A DNA stretch of 8,088 nt from Clostridia bacterium (GTDB lineage: Bacteria > Bacillota > Peptococcia > DRI-13 > DTU073). Numbering within the stretch: the first letter of the stretch is position 1; the number at the start of each line of letters is the position of its first letter. A program made the position numbers and the translations under genes. Under the pieces are notes generated by a model. The model was not told the origin of the DNA. It worked only from the letters and a program-made list of their open reading frames with translations, and did not search any database. Positions 1 to 7,136 of this stretch are shown piece by piece. The stretch covers positions 1 to 8,088 of the forward strand of contig JAQVYD010000060.1 of the NCBI GenBank assembly GCA_028709105.1, written 5' to 3'.

Positions 1-13
1 TGAGGGCTTTTTT
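1..13 (+). terminator. Possible 3' half of an intrinsic terminator of the upstream gene
   Basis: The window opens with TGAGGGC followed by six T. A GC-containing segment running into a T-run is what the right arm and U-tract of a Rho-independent terminator look like. The left arm would lie outside the window, so pairing cannot be verified. If right, cinA begins a new transcription unit, which agrees with the promoter candidate just downstream. Confidence 0.25.
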
Positions 14-43
14 ATGTTTAGCCGGCTTAAATTTTAAAGTGCA

Positions 44-72
44 TTGCTTTATCTCGTTTTTTTCTGTAAAAT
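44..72 (+). promoter_or_regulatory. Candidate sigma-A promoter for cinA
   Basis: TTGCTT (44-49) lies 17 nt upstream of TAAAAT (67-72). The -10 matches five of six consensus positions and the -35 matches three. Transcription would start near 79, leaving a short leader of about 25 nt before the cinA start. The -35 is weak and the region is AT-rich, so this is only moderately supported. Confidence 0.4.
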
Positions 73-103
73 GGTGCAAGTAGGAAGGAGAAGGTGACAG
101 ATT

Positions 104-1360
104 GTGCAAGCAGAATTAATTTCTGTAGGAACAGAACTTTTGTTGGGGCAAACTTTAAATACAAATGTAAAATTTTTATCAGAACAGTTAGCGTTTTTAG
201 GTATCAACATTTATTTTCATACTACGGTAGGGGATAATAGAGAAAGACTCAGACAAGCTCTAAACATTGCGACGGGCAGAGCTGATTTAATTGTTCTTAC
301 CGGCGGATTAGGACCCACAGAAGATGACTTAACCAAAGAAACACTAGCTGAATTTTTGCAGCTTCCTTTGGAGATTGTTCCTGCTGAACTGGAACAACTT
401 AAAACATTATTTAAAAAATCAGATTTTAAGTGGACAGATAATAATGCCAAACAGGCTGCTTTTATACCTAGTTCCTGTATTCTGAAAAATGAAATTGGTT
501 CTGCTGCTGGGATGGCTCTGAAAAAGGGAAAACATGGTTATATCATCTTACCAGGACCTCCCAGAGAAATGACGCGGATGTTTTTGCATTATGCCCAACC
601 TTGGCTTAAAGAGAAATTTCAAAATGAACTGCAGGGAGTGTTGTATTCTAGGGTTTTAAAGTTTATGGGCATAACCGAATCTGGTCTGGAGGTATTATTA
701 GAGGACCTTTTACAGCAGCAAAAAGAAATAACTTTAGCTCTTTATGCCAAAATGGGAGAAATTCAATTACGGATTACGACACGTGCTAAAAACGAAGAAG
801 ACTTTGCCCAAAAAATTGCGGCTGTTGTAAAGGAAATAAAGGGACGTACTCCTCGTTATCTTTTTGCAGAAGATCAGGTAACGTTAACCGAAGCGGTGGC
901 GCAATTACTGCTTAAAAACAAGTTAACACTTAGTACTGCCGAATCATGTACGGGAGGAATGTTAGCAGAATGTTTGACTACTGTCTCCGGTTCCTCTGAA
1001 TTTTATCTTGGCTCTATTATTTCTTATGCCAATAGTGTAAAAACACAAGTGTTGGGTGTTTCATCTGAACTTTTGGAAGAACATGGTGCTGTCAGTCAAG
1101 AGGTCGGTTCAGCTATGGCTCAGCGGATCAGAGCGCTTACGGGTAGTGATTTAGGGGTAGGCATTACGGGTATTGCCGGTCCCGGAGGGGGCACGCCGGA
1201 AAAACCAGTGGGGCTTGTTTATATCGCTTTAGCGACACCAGATACTACTATTTGTAATAAGTATCATTTTATAGGGGACAGAGAAATTATTCGTCGTCGC
1301 AGTGTGTTTAGAGCATATTATTTAATCTGGGAATATCTGAAGAATATTTTAGATGAATAG
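104..1360 (+). CDS. cinA: CinA family protein (competence/damage-inducible; nicotinamide-nucleotide amidohydrolase)
   Basis: Full-length 418-residue CinA with both family domains. The N-terminal MoCF-biosynthesis-like (COG1058) domain spans about residues 1-170 and carries GTELLLGQ near the start, TGGLGPTEDD at 66-75 and LPGPPREM at 149-156. The C-terminal CinA/PncC domain spans about 255-415, with AESCTGG at 279-285 and the glycine-rich GITGIAGPGGG near 353-363. Ser281 is the expected catalytic serine of the NMN deamidase. In the family, PncC-type domains return nicotinamide mononucleotide to NAD synthesis, and some two-domain CinA proteins also have ADP-ribose pyrophosphatase activity. The name comes from competence induction beside recA in streptococci. 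The GTG start gives the usual family N-terminus (MQAELISVGTELLLGQ) and has AAGGTG 7 nt and GGAAGGAG 13 nt upstream. An in-frame ATG at 71 is closed by a stop at 95. The helicase begins 38 nt downstream with no terminator visible between. Confidence 0.96.
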   Translation: MQAELISVGTELLLGQTLNTNVKFLSEQLAFLGINIYFHTTVGDNRERLRQALNIATGRADLIVLTGGLGPTEDDLTKETLAEFLQLPLEIVPAELEQLKTLFKKSDFKWTDNNAKQAAFIPSSCILKNEIGSAAGMALKKGKHGYIILPGPPREMTRMFLHYAQPWLKEKFQNELQGVLYSRVLKFMGITESGLEVLLEDLLQQQKEITLALYAKMGEIQLRITTRAKNEEDFAQKIAAVVKEIKGRTPRYLFAEDQVTLTEAVAQLLLKNKLTLSTAESCTGGMLAECLTTVSGSSEFYLGSIISYANSVKTQVLGVSSELLEEHGAVSQEVGSAMAQRIRALTGSDLGVGITGIAGPGGGTPEKPVGLVYIALATPDTTICNKYHFIGDREIIRRRSVFRAYYLIWEYLKNILDE

Positions 1361-1398
1361 GTTTACTTGGTGAATCATAGAAAGGGGTTATTTATTTA

Positions 1399-2975
<1,577 letters not shown>

Positions 2976-2985
<10 letters not shown>

Positions 2986-2999
2986 ATGACCTTATCTAA
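2976..2999 (+). repeat. Two interlocked 6-bp inverted repeats over the helicase stop codon
   Basis: Four adjacent hexamers follow one another: AAGGTC (2976-2981), TTAGAT (2982-2987), GACCTT (2988-2993) and ATCTAA (2994-2999). The first is the exact complement of the third, and the second of the fourth. Two hairpins with 6-bp stems and 6-nt loops are therefore possible, and they are largely mutually exclusive. The helicase stop codon (2983-2985) lies in the second hexamer. No T-run follows, so it is not a standard intrinsic terminator. The recA promoter starts 18 nt downstream. Confidence 0.5.
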
Positions 3000-3016
3000 A
3001 ATTATTGAAACTTTAA

Positions 3017-3045
3017 TTGACAAACTGTCCCAGCTTATTTATAAT
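3017..3045 (+). promoter_or_regulatory. Consensus sigma-A promoter of recA
   Basis: TTGACA (3017-3022) and TATAAT (3040-3045) are both perfect matches, with the optimal 17-nt spacer. Transcription is expected to start near 3052. This is as strong as a sigma-A promoter gets on paper, as suits recA, which needs high output when LexA repression is lifted. Confidence 0.92.
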
Positions 3046-3053
3046 AGGCATAT

Positions 3054-3067
3054 CGAACGAATGTTTC
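3054..3067 (+). promoter_or_regulatory. LexA (DinR) SOS operator at recA
   Basis: CGAACGAATGTTTC fits the Firmicute LexA/DinR consensus CGAAC-RNRY-GTTYC at every position. It starts 8 nt after the -10 box, so bound LexA would cover the transcription start and early transcribed region. Its location directly ahead of recA makes the assignment secure and implies DNA-damage induction of recA and recX. Confidence 0.92.
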
Positions 3068-3073
3068 GGGTGG

Positions 3074-3079
3074 AGGAGG
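3074..3079 (+). promoter_or_regulatory. Shine-Dalgarno site that fixes the recA start
   Basis: AGGAGG lies 6 nt before the ATG at 3086. An in-frame TTG at 3017 would extend the protein by 23 residues, but that codon is the -35 box itself and lies upstream of the expected transcription start, so the shorter start is correct. Confidence 0.9.
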
Positions 3080-3085
3080 GTTTTT

Positions 3086-4090
3086 ATGTCTGATAAACAG
3101 AAAGCGTTGGAAATGGCTCTTTCCTCAATTGAAAAACAATTTGGAAAAGGTTCTATTATGAGGCTGGGGGAGGATGCCACGAAGTTACAGGTAGATATAA
3201 TTCCCACTGGTATTTTAACGTTGGATATGGCTTTGGGTGTAGGTGGTGTTCCACGGGGGAGGGTGATAGAAATATATGGAGCAGAGTCTTCCGGGAAGAC
3301 TACCGTTGCTTTGCATATTATTGCCGAAGCGCAAAAAGCAGGTGGTATTGCTGCTTTTATTGATGCTGAACATGCTCTGGATCCACTCTATGCCAAAAAC
3401 TTAGGTGTTGATATTGATAATCTCCTTATTTCACAACCGGATACTGGGGAACAAGCTTTAGAAATTGCGGAGGCCTTAGTAAGAAGTGGTGCTGTTGACA
3501 TCGTTGTTATTGATTCGGTAGCAGCTCTTGTGCCCAGAGCAGAAATCGAGGGAGAAATGGGAGATTCTCATGTGGGTCTTCAGGCTCGTCTAATGTCTCA
3601 GGCTTTACGTAAGTTAACCGGAGCAATTAGCAAATCACATACAACAGCAGTTTTTATTAATCAGATTCGGGAAAAGGTAGGGATTATGTTTGGTAATCCT
3701 GAAATAACTCCCGGAGGCAGAGCACTTAAATTTTATGCTTCTGTACGTTTGGAAGTACGAAAAATAGAAACATTGAAACAAGGTACTGATATTGTAGGCA
3801 GCAGAACTAGAATTAAGGTCGTCAAAAATAAGATTGCCCCACCGTTTAAACAAGCTGATTTTGATATTATGTATGGTGAAGGTGTTTCGCGTGAAGGAAG
3901 TATTATTGATCTTGCTGTAGATTTAGAAATCATCGAGAAGAGTGGAACATGGTATTCTTATCAAGACATTCGATTAGGGCAGGGTCGTGAGAATGCCAAA
4001 AAGTATTTAAAAGAGAACGCTGAATTAACTAAGGAAATTGAAACAAAAGTTCGGGCAACCTTTGTTAAGCAAGCTAAAAATAATTCTTAA
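3086..4090 (+). CDS. recA: RecA recombinase
   Basis: RecA polymerises on single-stranded DNA, drives homologous pairing and strand exchange with ATP, and triggers LexA self-cleavage. The 334-residue sequence has Walker A GAESSGKTT at 65-73 (Lys71), the catalytic glutamate Glu95 in DAEHALDP, Walker B IVVIDSVAALVP, loop L1 around EGEMGDSHVGLQARLMSQ, and loop L2 beginning at Gln193 in FINQIREKVG. These align almost position for position with E. coli RecA (353 aa). The shorter length comes from the C-terminal tail, which varies in the family and modulates activity. The gene follows its own SOS promoter and is probably co-transcribed with recX, which starts 28 nt after the stop with no terminator visible. 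Confidence 0.98.
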   Translation: MSDKQKALEMALSSIEKQFGKGSIMRLGEDATKLQVDIIPTGILTLDMALGVGGVPRGRVIEIYGAESSGKTTVALHIIAEAQKAGGIAAFIDAEHALDPLYAKNLGVDIDNLLISQPDTGEQALEIAEALVRSGAVDIVVIDSVAALVPRAEIEGEMGDSHVGLQARLMSQALRKLTGAISKSHTTAVFINQIREKVGIMFGNPEITPGGRALKFYASVRLEVRKIETLKQGTDIVGSRTRIKVVKNKIAPPFKQADFDIMYGEGVSREGSIIDLAVDLEIIEKSGTWYSYQDIRLGQGRENAKKYLKENAELTKEIETKVRATFVKQAKNNS

Positions 4091-4118
4091 TTCGCTGCAT
4101 AAATTTTTGTGAAGAGAA

Positions 4119-4592
4119 ATGGGAAAAATGAGTAAAAATCCACTGGCGTTAGCCCTAAAAAAATTATCCTCTCGTGCTTATAGTCAAAAAGAATTAGAAA
4201 GATATTTAGCTAAGTTTGATTTTAGCCAAGAACAAACAGAAGAAGTAGTGACAAAATTATTGTCTTGGGGATATCTTGATGATCAAAAGTTAGCGATGGA
4301 TTGGTATACGTATTATACAACGAAGAAACCTCATGGCTTTTTATATATATATAAAAAGTTGCAGGAAAAAGGTATCCCTGAGCAGCTTATTACTTCGCTT
4401 TTGGCTGATTACGATGAAAAAAAAGAGCTAAAACTAGCACGTAGTTTGGCGGAAAAAATTATTGTAAACAAAACGAATCGGAAATCGCCGCGTCGGCTAA
4501 AAAACATGTTAGCACGTCATTTGTATTGTAAAGGCTTTTCTAAGGTCAATATTATGATTGTTTTAGAGGAAAATTTCCCGGAAACCTTTTAG
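4119..4592 (+). CDS. recX: RecX, regulator of RecA
   Basis: RecX binds within the groove of RecA filaments and modulates (usually inhibits) their growth and activity. The 157-residue protein shows the family's helical repeat pattern: ALALKKLSSRAYSQKELERYL near the N-terminus, then a segment ending LLSWGYLDDQKLAMDWY, then MLARHLYCKGFSKVNIMIVL near the C-terminus. Position just after recA is typical. The start is uncertain. ATG at 4119 has AAGAG only 2 nt upstream, while ATG at 4128 (losing three residues) has the same weak site at 11 nt. Neither has a good Shine-Dalgarno, so expression relative to RecA may be low. No hairpin terminator was seen between recA and recX. Confidence 0.93.
   Translation: MGKMSKNPLALALKKLSSRAYSQKELERYLAKFDFSQEQTEEVVTKLLSWGYLDDQKLAMDWYTYYTTKKPHGFLYIYKKLQEKGIPEQLITSLLADYDEKKELKLARSLAEKIIVNKTNRKSPRRLKNMLARHLYCKGFSKVNIMIVLEENFPETF
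4337..4358. repeat. Perfect 22-nt AT-rich palindrome inside recX
   Basis: The left half CTTTTTATATA (4337-4347) is exactly complementary to the right half TATATAAAAAG (4348-4358). It lies within the recX reading frame and encodes roughly Phe-Leu-Tyr-Ile-Tyr-Lys-Lys. Only the outermost base pair is G-C, so it would be a weak hairpin in RNA. It may be chance in an AT-rich gene. Confidence 0.6.
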
Positions 4593-4596
4593 AATT

Positions 4597-4605
4597 TGTT
4601 ATAAT
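4597..4605 (+). promoter_or_regulatory. Candidate extended -10 promoter just after recX
   Basis: TGTTATAAT is a perfect extended -10 element (TG, one base, TATAAT), 5 nt after the recX stop. No -35 is convincing 17 nt upstream. Transcription would start near 4612 and run through the whole rny leader. It could act as a first promoter for rny. Confidence 0.45.
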
Positions 4606-4618
4606 AAGTACTTTGTGA

Positions 4619-4671
4619 AATTGTTTATAACATAATGTGTTGATTGCTTGACAGCTTCTTTATAAACAATT
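4619..4671. repeat. 12-bp perfect inverted repeat at the rny promoter (possible operator)
   Basis: AATTGTTTATAA (4619-4630) and its exact complement TTATAAACAATT (4660-4671) are separated by 29 nt, about 41 bp centre to centre. The right arm fills most of the spacer between the -35 and -10 of the promoter at 4648-4676 and touches the -10. A related direct copy, AATTTGTTATAA (4593-4604, 10 of 12 matching), overlaps the extended -10 upstream. No T-run follows, so this is not a terminator. A repressor or looping site is inferred. Confidence 0.5.
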
Positions 4672-4676
4672 AGAAT
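4648..4676 (+). promoter_or_regulatory. Probable sigma-A promoter of rny
   Basis: TTGACA (4648-4653, perfect) and TAGAAT (4671-4676, five of six) are separated by 17 nt. The expected start is near 4683, which gives rny a 5' leader of about 220 nt. Confidence 0.7.
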
Positions 4677-4682
4677 TAAATT

Positions 4683-4901
4683 GGAGAATTACGGTTTGAC
4701 TTTTTCTGCCAAATGGATTTTGTTGCATATATATTTTTTAATGTGTATATATTTTAAAATTCCACAGTGAGTTTATAATATGATAGCTTAGAATGAGATG
4801 ACTAGTTATGGGTGTATTGTAAGCATTAGTTTGTGTGAATTTTATTGGCAGATCCAATGATAACCGAGTTTTCTTCGGTTATTTTTTATATTAGGGAGGT
4901 G
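4683..4901 (+). promoter_or_regulatory. Long structured leader of rny, candidate transcription attenuator of unknown class
   Basis: No convincing gene lies in 4593-4901. The leader can form two competing structures. In one, TCTGCCAA (4705-4712) pairs with TTGGCAGA (4845-4852), and CGGTT (4692-4696) pairs with AACCG (4862-4866). The two helices are nested, and the second would disrupt the terminator's left arm. In the other, ATTGG (4844-4848) pairs with CCAAT (4854-4858) and the adjacent terminator hairpin forms. The middle (4720-4785) is very AT-rich, with only a weak possible stem at 4727-4752. I saw no T-box, S-box, purine, preQ1 or c-di-GMP signature. Regulation by attenuation is inferred from the layout; the ligand or factor is unknown. 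Confidence 0.5.
4860..4887 (+). terminator. Intrinsic terminator immediately upstream of the rny ribosome-binding site
   Basis: ATAACCGA (4860-4867) pairs perfectly with TCGGTTAT (4875-4882) around a 7-nt loop, and six T (4882-4887) complete the signal. The stem has four G-C pairs, so strength is moderate. It ends 14 nt before the rny start, leaving no room for a promoter in between. Any rny mRNA must read through it. Confidence 0.75.
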
Positions 4902-4903
4902 AT
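4895..4903 (+). promoter_or_regulatory. Unusually placed Shine-Dalgarno site of rny
   Basis: GGAGGTGAT is a nine-base match to the 16S rRNA 3' end, but its last two bases are the A and T of the putative ATG at 4902. The GGAGG core is only 2 nt from that ATG, against the usual 5-9. Downstream in-frame alternatives are ATT codons at 4905, 4908 and 4911, and TTG at 4920, which is 20 nt from the core. Confidence 0.6.
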
Positions 4904-6443
4904 GATTATTATTTATTATTTGGCTATAGCCATCGTTGCTTTTAGTGTAGGAGCTTTTATAGGGTATATAGTTAGGAAAAAAATTGCGGAAGCTAAGATT
5001 ACTTCCGCTGAAGAAGCTTCTAAAAAGCTGTTGGAAGAGGCCCAAAGAGGTGCCGAAGCGAAGAAAAAAGAGGCTATTTTAGAAGCAAAAGAGGAAGCTC
5101 ATAAATTAAGGTCGGAATTAGATAGTGAAACTAGGGAACGGCGTAATGAATTACAACGTTTGGAACGTCGGTTATTGCAAAAAGAAGAAACTCTCGATAG
5201 AAAATCTGAAGCAATGGAACGGAAAGAAGAAGGTATTCAATCTTTAGAACAAGAATTAGATAAACAGAAAAAAGATGTAGCTGAAGTTTTACAACAGCAG
5301 ATGGATGAATTGGTAAAAATTTCTAATTTATCATTTAATCAGGCACGTGAATTACTGCTTAAACGAGTTGAAGAGGAAATTAAACATGAGACGGCTATGC
5401 TGATAAAAGATTACGAAACTCAAGCTAAAGAGGAAGGTGAAAAAAAGGCTCGGGAAATTATTTCTCTTGCTATTCAGCGTTGTGCTGCCGACCATGTTGC
5501 TGAATCTACTGTTTCTGTTGTCGCATTACCTAATGATGAAATGAAGGGTCGGATTATTGGGCGAGAAGGACGTAATATTAGAACTTTAGAAACTTTGACA
5601 GGTATAGATTTAATTATTGATGATACTCCCGAAGCTGTTATTTTATCTGGTTTTGATCCGATTAGAAGAGAAGTTGCCCGCACTGCTTTAGAAAAATTAA
5701 TTTTAGATGGGCGTATTCATCCTGCCCGTATTGAGGAAATGGTGGAAAAAGCTCAAAAAGAAATTGAACAGAAGATTAGAGAAGAAGGCGAACAGGCTAC
5801 TTTTGAAACTGGTGTTAATGGTCTTCATCCTGAATTAATCAAATTGTTAGGAAGGCTTCAATATCGGACAAGTTATGGACAAAATGTTTTGAAACATTCG
5901 ATTGAAGTAGCTTCTTTAGCGGCGGTAATGGCAGCAGAATTAGAGGTAGATGTTACCCTCGCTAAGAGAGCCGGACTTTTACACGATATCGGTAAAGCGG
6001 TCGACCATGAAGTGGAAGGACCTCATGTAACCATTGGGGCAAATCTGGCAAAAAAATACCGAGAATCTAATGAGGTTATTCATGCTATTGCTGCACATCA
6101 TGGAGACGAAGCTTTTAGATCAATTGAAGCTGTTTTAGTGGCAGCGGCAGATGCTATTTCTGCAGCACGTCCCGGGGCAAGACGGGAAACATTGGAAGCG
6201 TACATTAAGCGTCTGGAAAAACTTGAGGAAATAGCTAATTCCTTTGAAGGTGTAGAAAAATCATACGCTATTCAGGCTGGGCGTGAAATTAGAATTATTA
6301 TTAAACCAGAAAAAATTGATGATGCGAACGCTGTGACGATGGCACGTGATCTTGCTAAATCAATAGAAAAAAACCTTGATTATCCCGGTCAGATAAAAGT
6401 TGTTGTCATTAGAGAAACAAGAGCCGTTGATTATGCTAAATAA
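4902..6443 (+). CDS. rny: Ribonuclease Y
   Basis: RNase Y is the membrane-anchored endoribonuclease that starts bulk mRNA decay and processes specific transcripts in Firmicutes. The 513 residues (B. subtilis: 520) show an N-terminal membrane segment at about 4-24 followed by RKK, a long highly charged coiled coil at about 28-190, a KH RNA-binding domain at about 205-270 with the GREG loop at 220-223, and an HD phosphohydrolase domain at about 328-422 with catalytic His361-Asp362 in LLHDIGKAVDHE. I chose ATG 4902 because it places the membrane segment at the very N-terminus, as in known homologues. Frame-open starts at 4845 and 4857 would translate the terminator hairpin and lack a ribosome-binding site. 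B. subtilis RNase Y contacts CshA helicase, and a DEAD-box helicase lies 1.9 kb upstream here. Expression is probably controlled in the leader. Confidence 0.97.
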   Translation: MIIIYYLAIAIVAFSVGAFIGYIVRKKIAEAKITSAEEASKKLLEEAQRGAEAKKKEAILEAKEEAHKLRSELDSETRERRNELQRLERRLLQKEETLDRKSEAMERKEEGIQSLEQELDKQKKDVAEVLQQQMDELVKISNLSFNQARELLLKRVEEEIKHETAMLIKDYETQAKEEGEKKAREIISLAIQRCAADHVAESTVSVVALPNDEMKGRIIGREGRNIRTLETLTGIDLIIDDTPEAVILSGFDPIRREVARTALEKLILDGRIHPARIEEMVEKAQKEIEQKIREEGEQATFETGVNGLHPELIKLLGRLQYRTSYGQNVLKHSIEVASLAAVMAAELEVDVTLAKRAGLLHDIGKAVDHEVEGPHVTIGANLAKKYRESNEVIHAIAAHHGDEAFRSIEAVLVAAADAISAARPGARRETLEAYIKRLEKLEEIANSFEGVEKSYAIQAGREIRIIIKPEKIDDANAVTMARDLAKSIEKNLDYPGQIKVVVIRETRAVDYAK

Positions 6444-6471
6444 AAAGCGACCTTAAGGTCGCTTTTTATTT
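6438..6471 (+). terminator. Strong intrinsic terminator overlapping the rny stop codon
   Basis: A 15-bp perfect stem runs from 6438-6452 to 6457-6471 around a TTAA loop. The GC core is GCGACC/GGTCGC, with an A-tract on the left and five T on the right. The rny stop codon (6441-6443) is inside the left arm. It separates rny from the downstream genes. The structure is fully symmetric, so it could work in both directions, but no convergent gene is present. Confidence 0.93.
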
Positions 6472-6482
6472 GCTAGATGTTT

Positions 6483-6522
6483 ATGGTAAAAGTGTTTATA
6501 AAAAAGGATTTTAATTTACCAT
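6483..6522. repeat. 8-bp inverted repeat straddling the sigma-H -35 region
   Basis: ATGGTAAA (6483-6490) and its exact complement TTTACCAT (6515-6522) are 32 bp apart centre to centre, about three helical turns. The right arm lies in the spacer of the sigma-H candidate at 6503-6531. It may be an operator; chance is not excluded in this AT-rich stretch. Confidence 0.35.
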
Positions 6523-6531
6523 GAAGAATAT
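6503..6531 (+). promoter_or_regulatory. Candidate sigma-H promoter of the unknown 175-residue gene
   Basis: AAAGGATTT (6503-6511), 11 nt, then GAAGAATAT (6523-6531) satisfies every position of the B. subtilis sigma-H consensus RNAGGAWWW-N11/12-RNNGAATWW. Transcription would start near 6538, leaving about 27 nt before the ATG at 6565 and keeping the ribosome-binding site in the mRNA. A sigma-A alternative overlaps it (TTTACC 6515-6520, 17 nt, TATATT 6538-6543), but would start transcription at about 6550, on the ribosome-binding site. Confidence 0.65.
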
Positions 6532-6564
6532 TTTATTTATATTGCGCTAAAGGTTGGTGTAAGC

Positions 6565-7092
6565 ATGGGTTCTGATAAAAAAAATTCTTCAGTTGTTGAA
6601 GAAAAAGATAGCATTGGTTTGCTTACTTCGCTTCTTGTTCGTTATCCGGAAGTATGTTCTCTTAATTATTATGCTTGGAAAAATTCCTTAGAATTAATGT
6701 TTATTATGCGGGGGAAGCTAAAAAAATCTATTTTAAAAAAATTTAGTGATGAATTAATAATGTGTATTCGTACATATTTGTATTTTGAAAAAAAGGTTAT
6801 TCCTGAACAAATGATGATCAATTATGCTTATGAGTTAGATTTAACGAAGATCATGATAACTAGAGACGCTATTACTTTAACGCCGAAGGAGATTTCTTTA
6901 ATCATTAATCTTTTGAATTCTCGTTTTAAGAACCTTCTTATTAGTGATGAAAGTAGTATTTTTGAAGAAGAAGATCTTTTATTGCAGGATGATTATATCA
7001 AGTATATGTTGGATAATTTACAACCACGGAGGTTTAAAAATAAGATAATTGCTCTCAGAGAGGAAGGTCGAGTTCTTGTTTTTAAGCAATAA
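6565..7092 (+). CDS. Unrecognised 175-residue protein between rny and ymdB, probably sigma-H controlled
   Basis: I do not recognise the family. The protein has no signal peptide, no clear membrane helix, and none of the common catalytic or DNA-binding motifs. It has a polar, charged N-terminus (1-15) and then mixed alpha/beta-looking sequence. A strand-like stretch, LELMFIMRG (42-50), is followed by a basic helix, and ITLTPKEISLIINLLNSRF (103-121) looks helical. A strongly acidic patch at 128-143 precedes a basic C-terminus containing QPRRFKNK and ending GRVLVFKQ. It is probably a small cytoplasmic protein. It begins 121 nt after the rny stop, behind the rny terminator and a sigma-H-like promoter. 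AAAGG lies 11 nt before the ATG. ymdB starts 44 nt downstream with no terminator seen, so the two are likely co-transcribed. GC is about 29% by hand count over 6601-7080, below its neighbours. Confidence 0.85.
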   Translation: MGSDKKNSSVVEEKDSIGLLTSLLVRYPEVCSLNYYAWKNSLELMFIMRGKLKKSILKKFSDELIMCIRTYLYFEKKVIPEQMMINYAYELDLTKIMITRDAITLTPKEISLIINLLNSRFKNLLISDESSIFEEEDLLLQDDYIKYMLDNLQPRRFKNKIIALREEGRVLVFKQ

Positions 7093-7136
7093 TTTTTAGG
7101 TTAAAATAAGGTGAGCAAACATAAAAGGAGAAAAAG

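Noticed and set aside
217..450. Antisense open frame opposite cinA, and similar minus-strand frames opposite the helicase, recA, rny and ymdB
   Set aside because: They overlap well-supported genes entirely, resemble no protein I know, and have no regulatory signals of their own.
3017..3085. Longer RecA with 23 extra N-terminal residues from TTG 3017
   Set aside because: The TTG is the -35 box, upstream of the expected transcript start, and a good ribosome-binding site serves ATG 3086.
4774..4779. TATAAT in the rny leader as a further promoter
   Set aside because: The best -35 at suitable spacing (TTTTAA) matches only three positions. The surrounding sequence is AT-rich, so chance is likely.
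4845..4901. N-terminal extension of RNase Y from TTG 4845 or ATG 4857
   Set aside because: There is no ribosome-binding site at either codon, the extension would run through the terminator hairpin, and homologues begin at the membrane segment.
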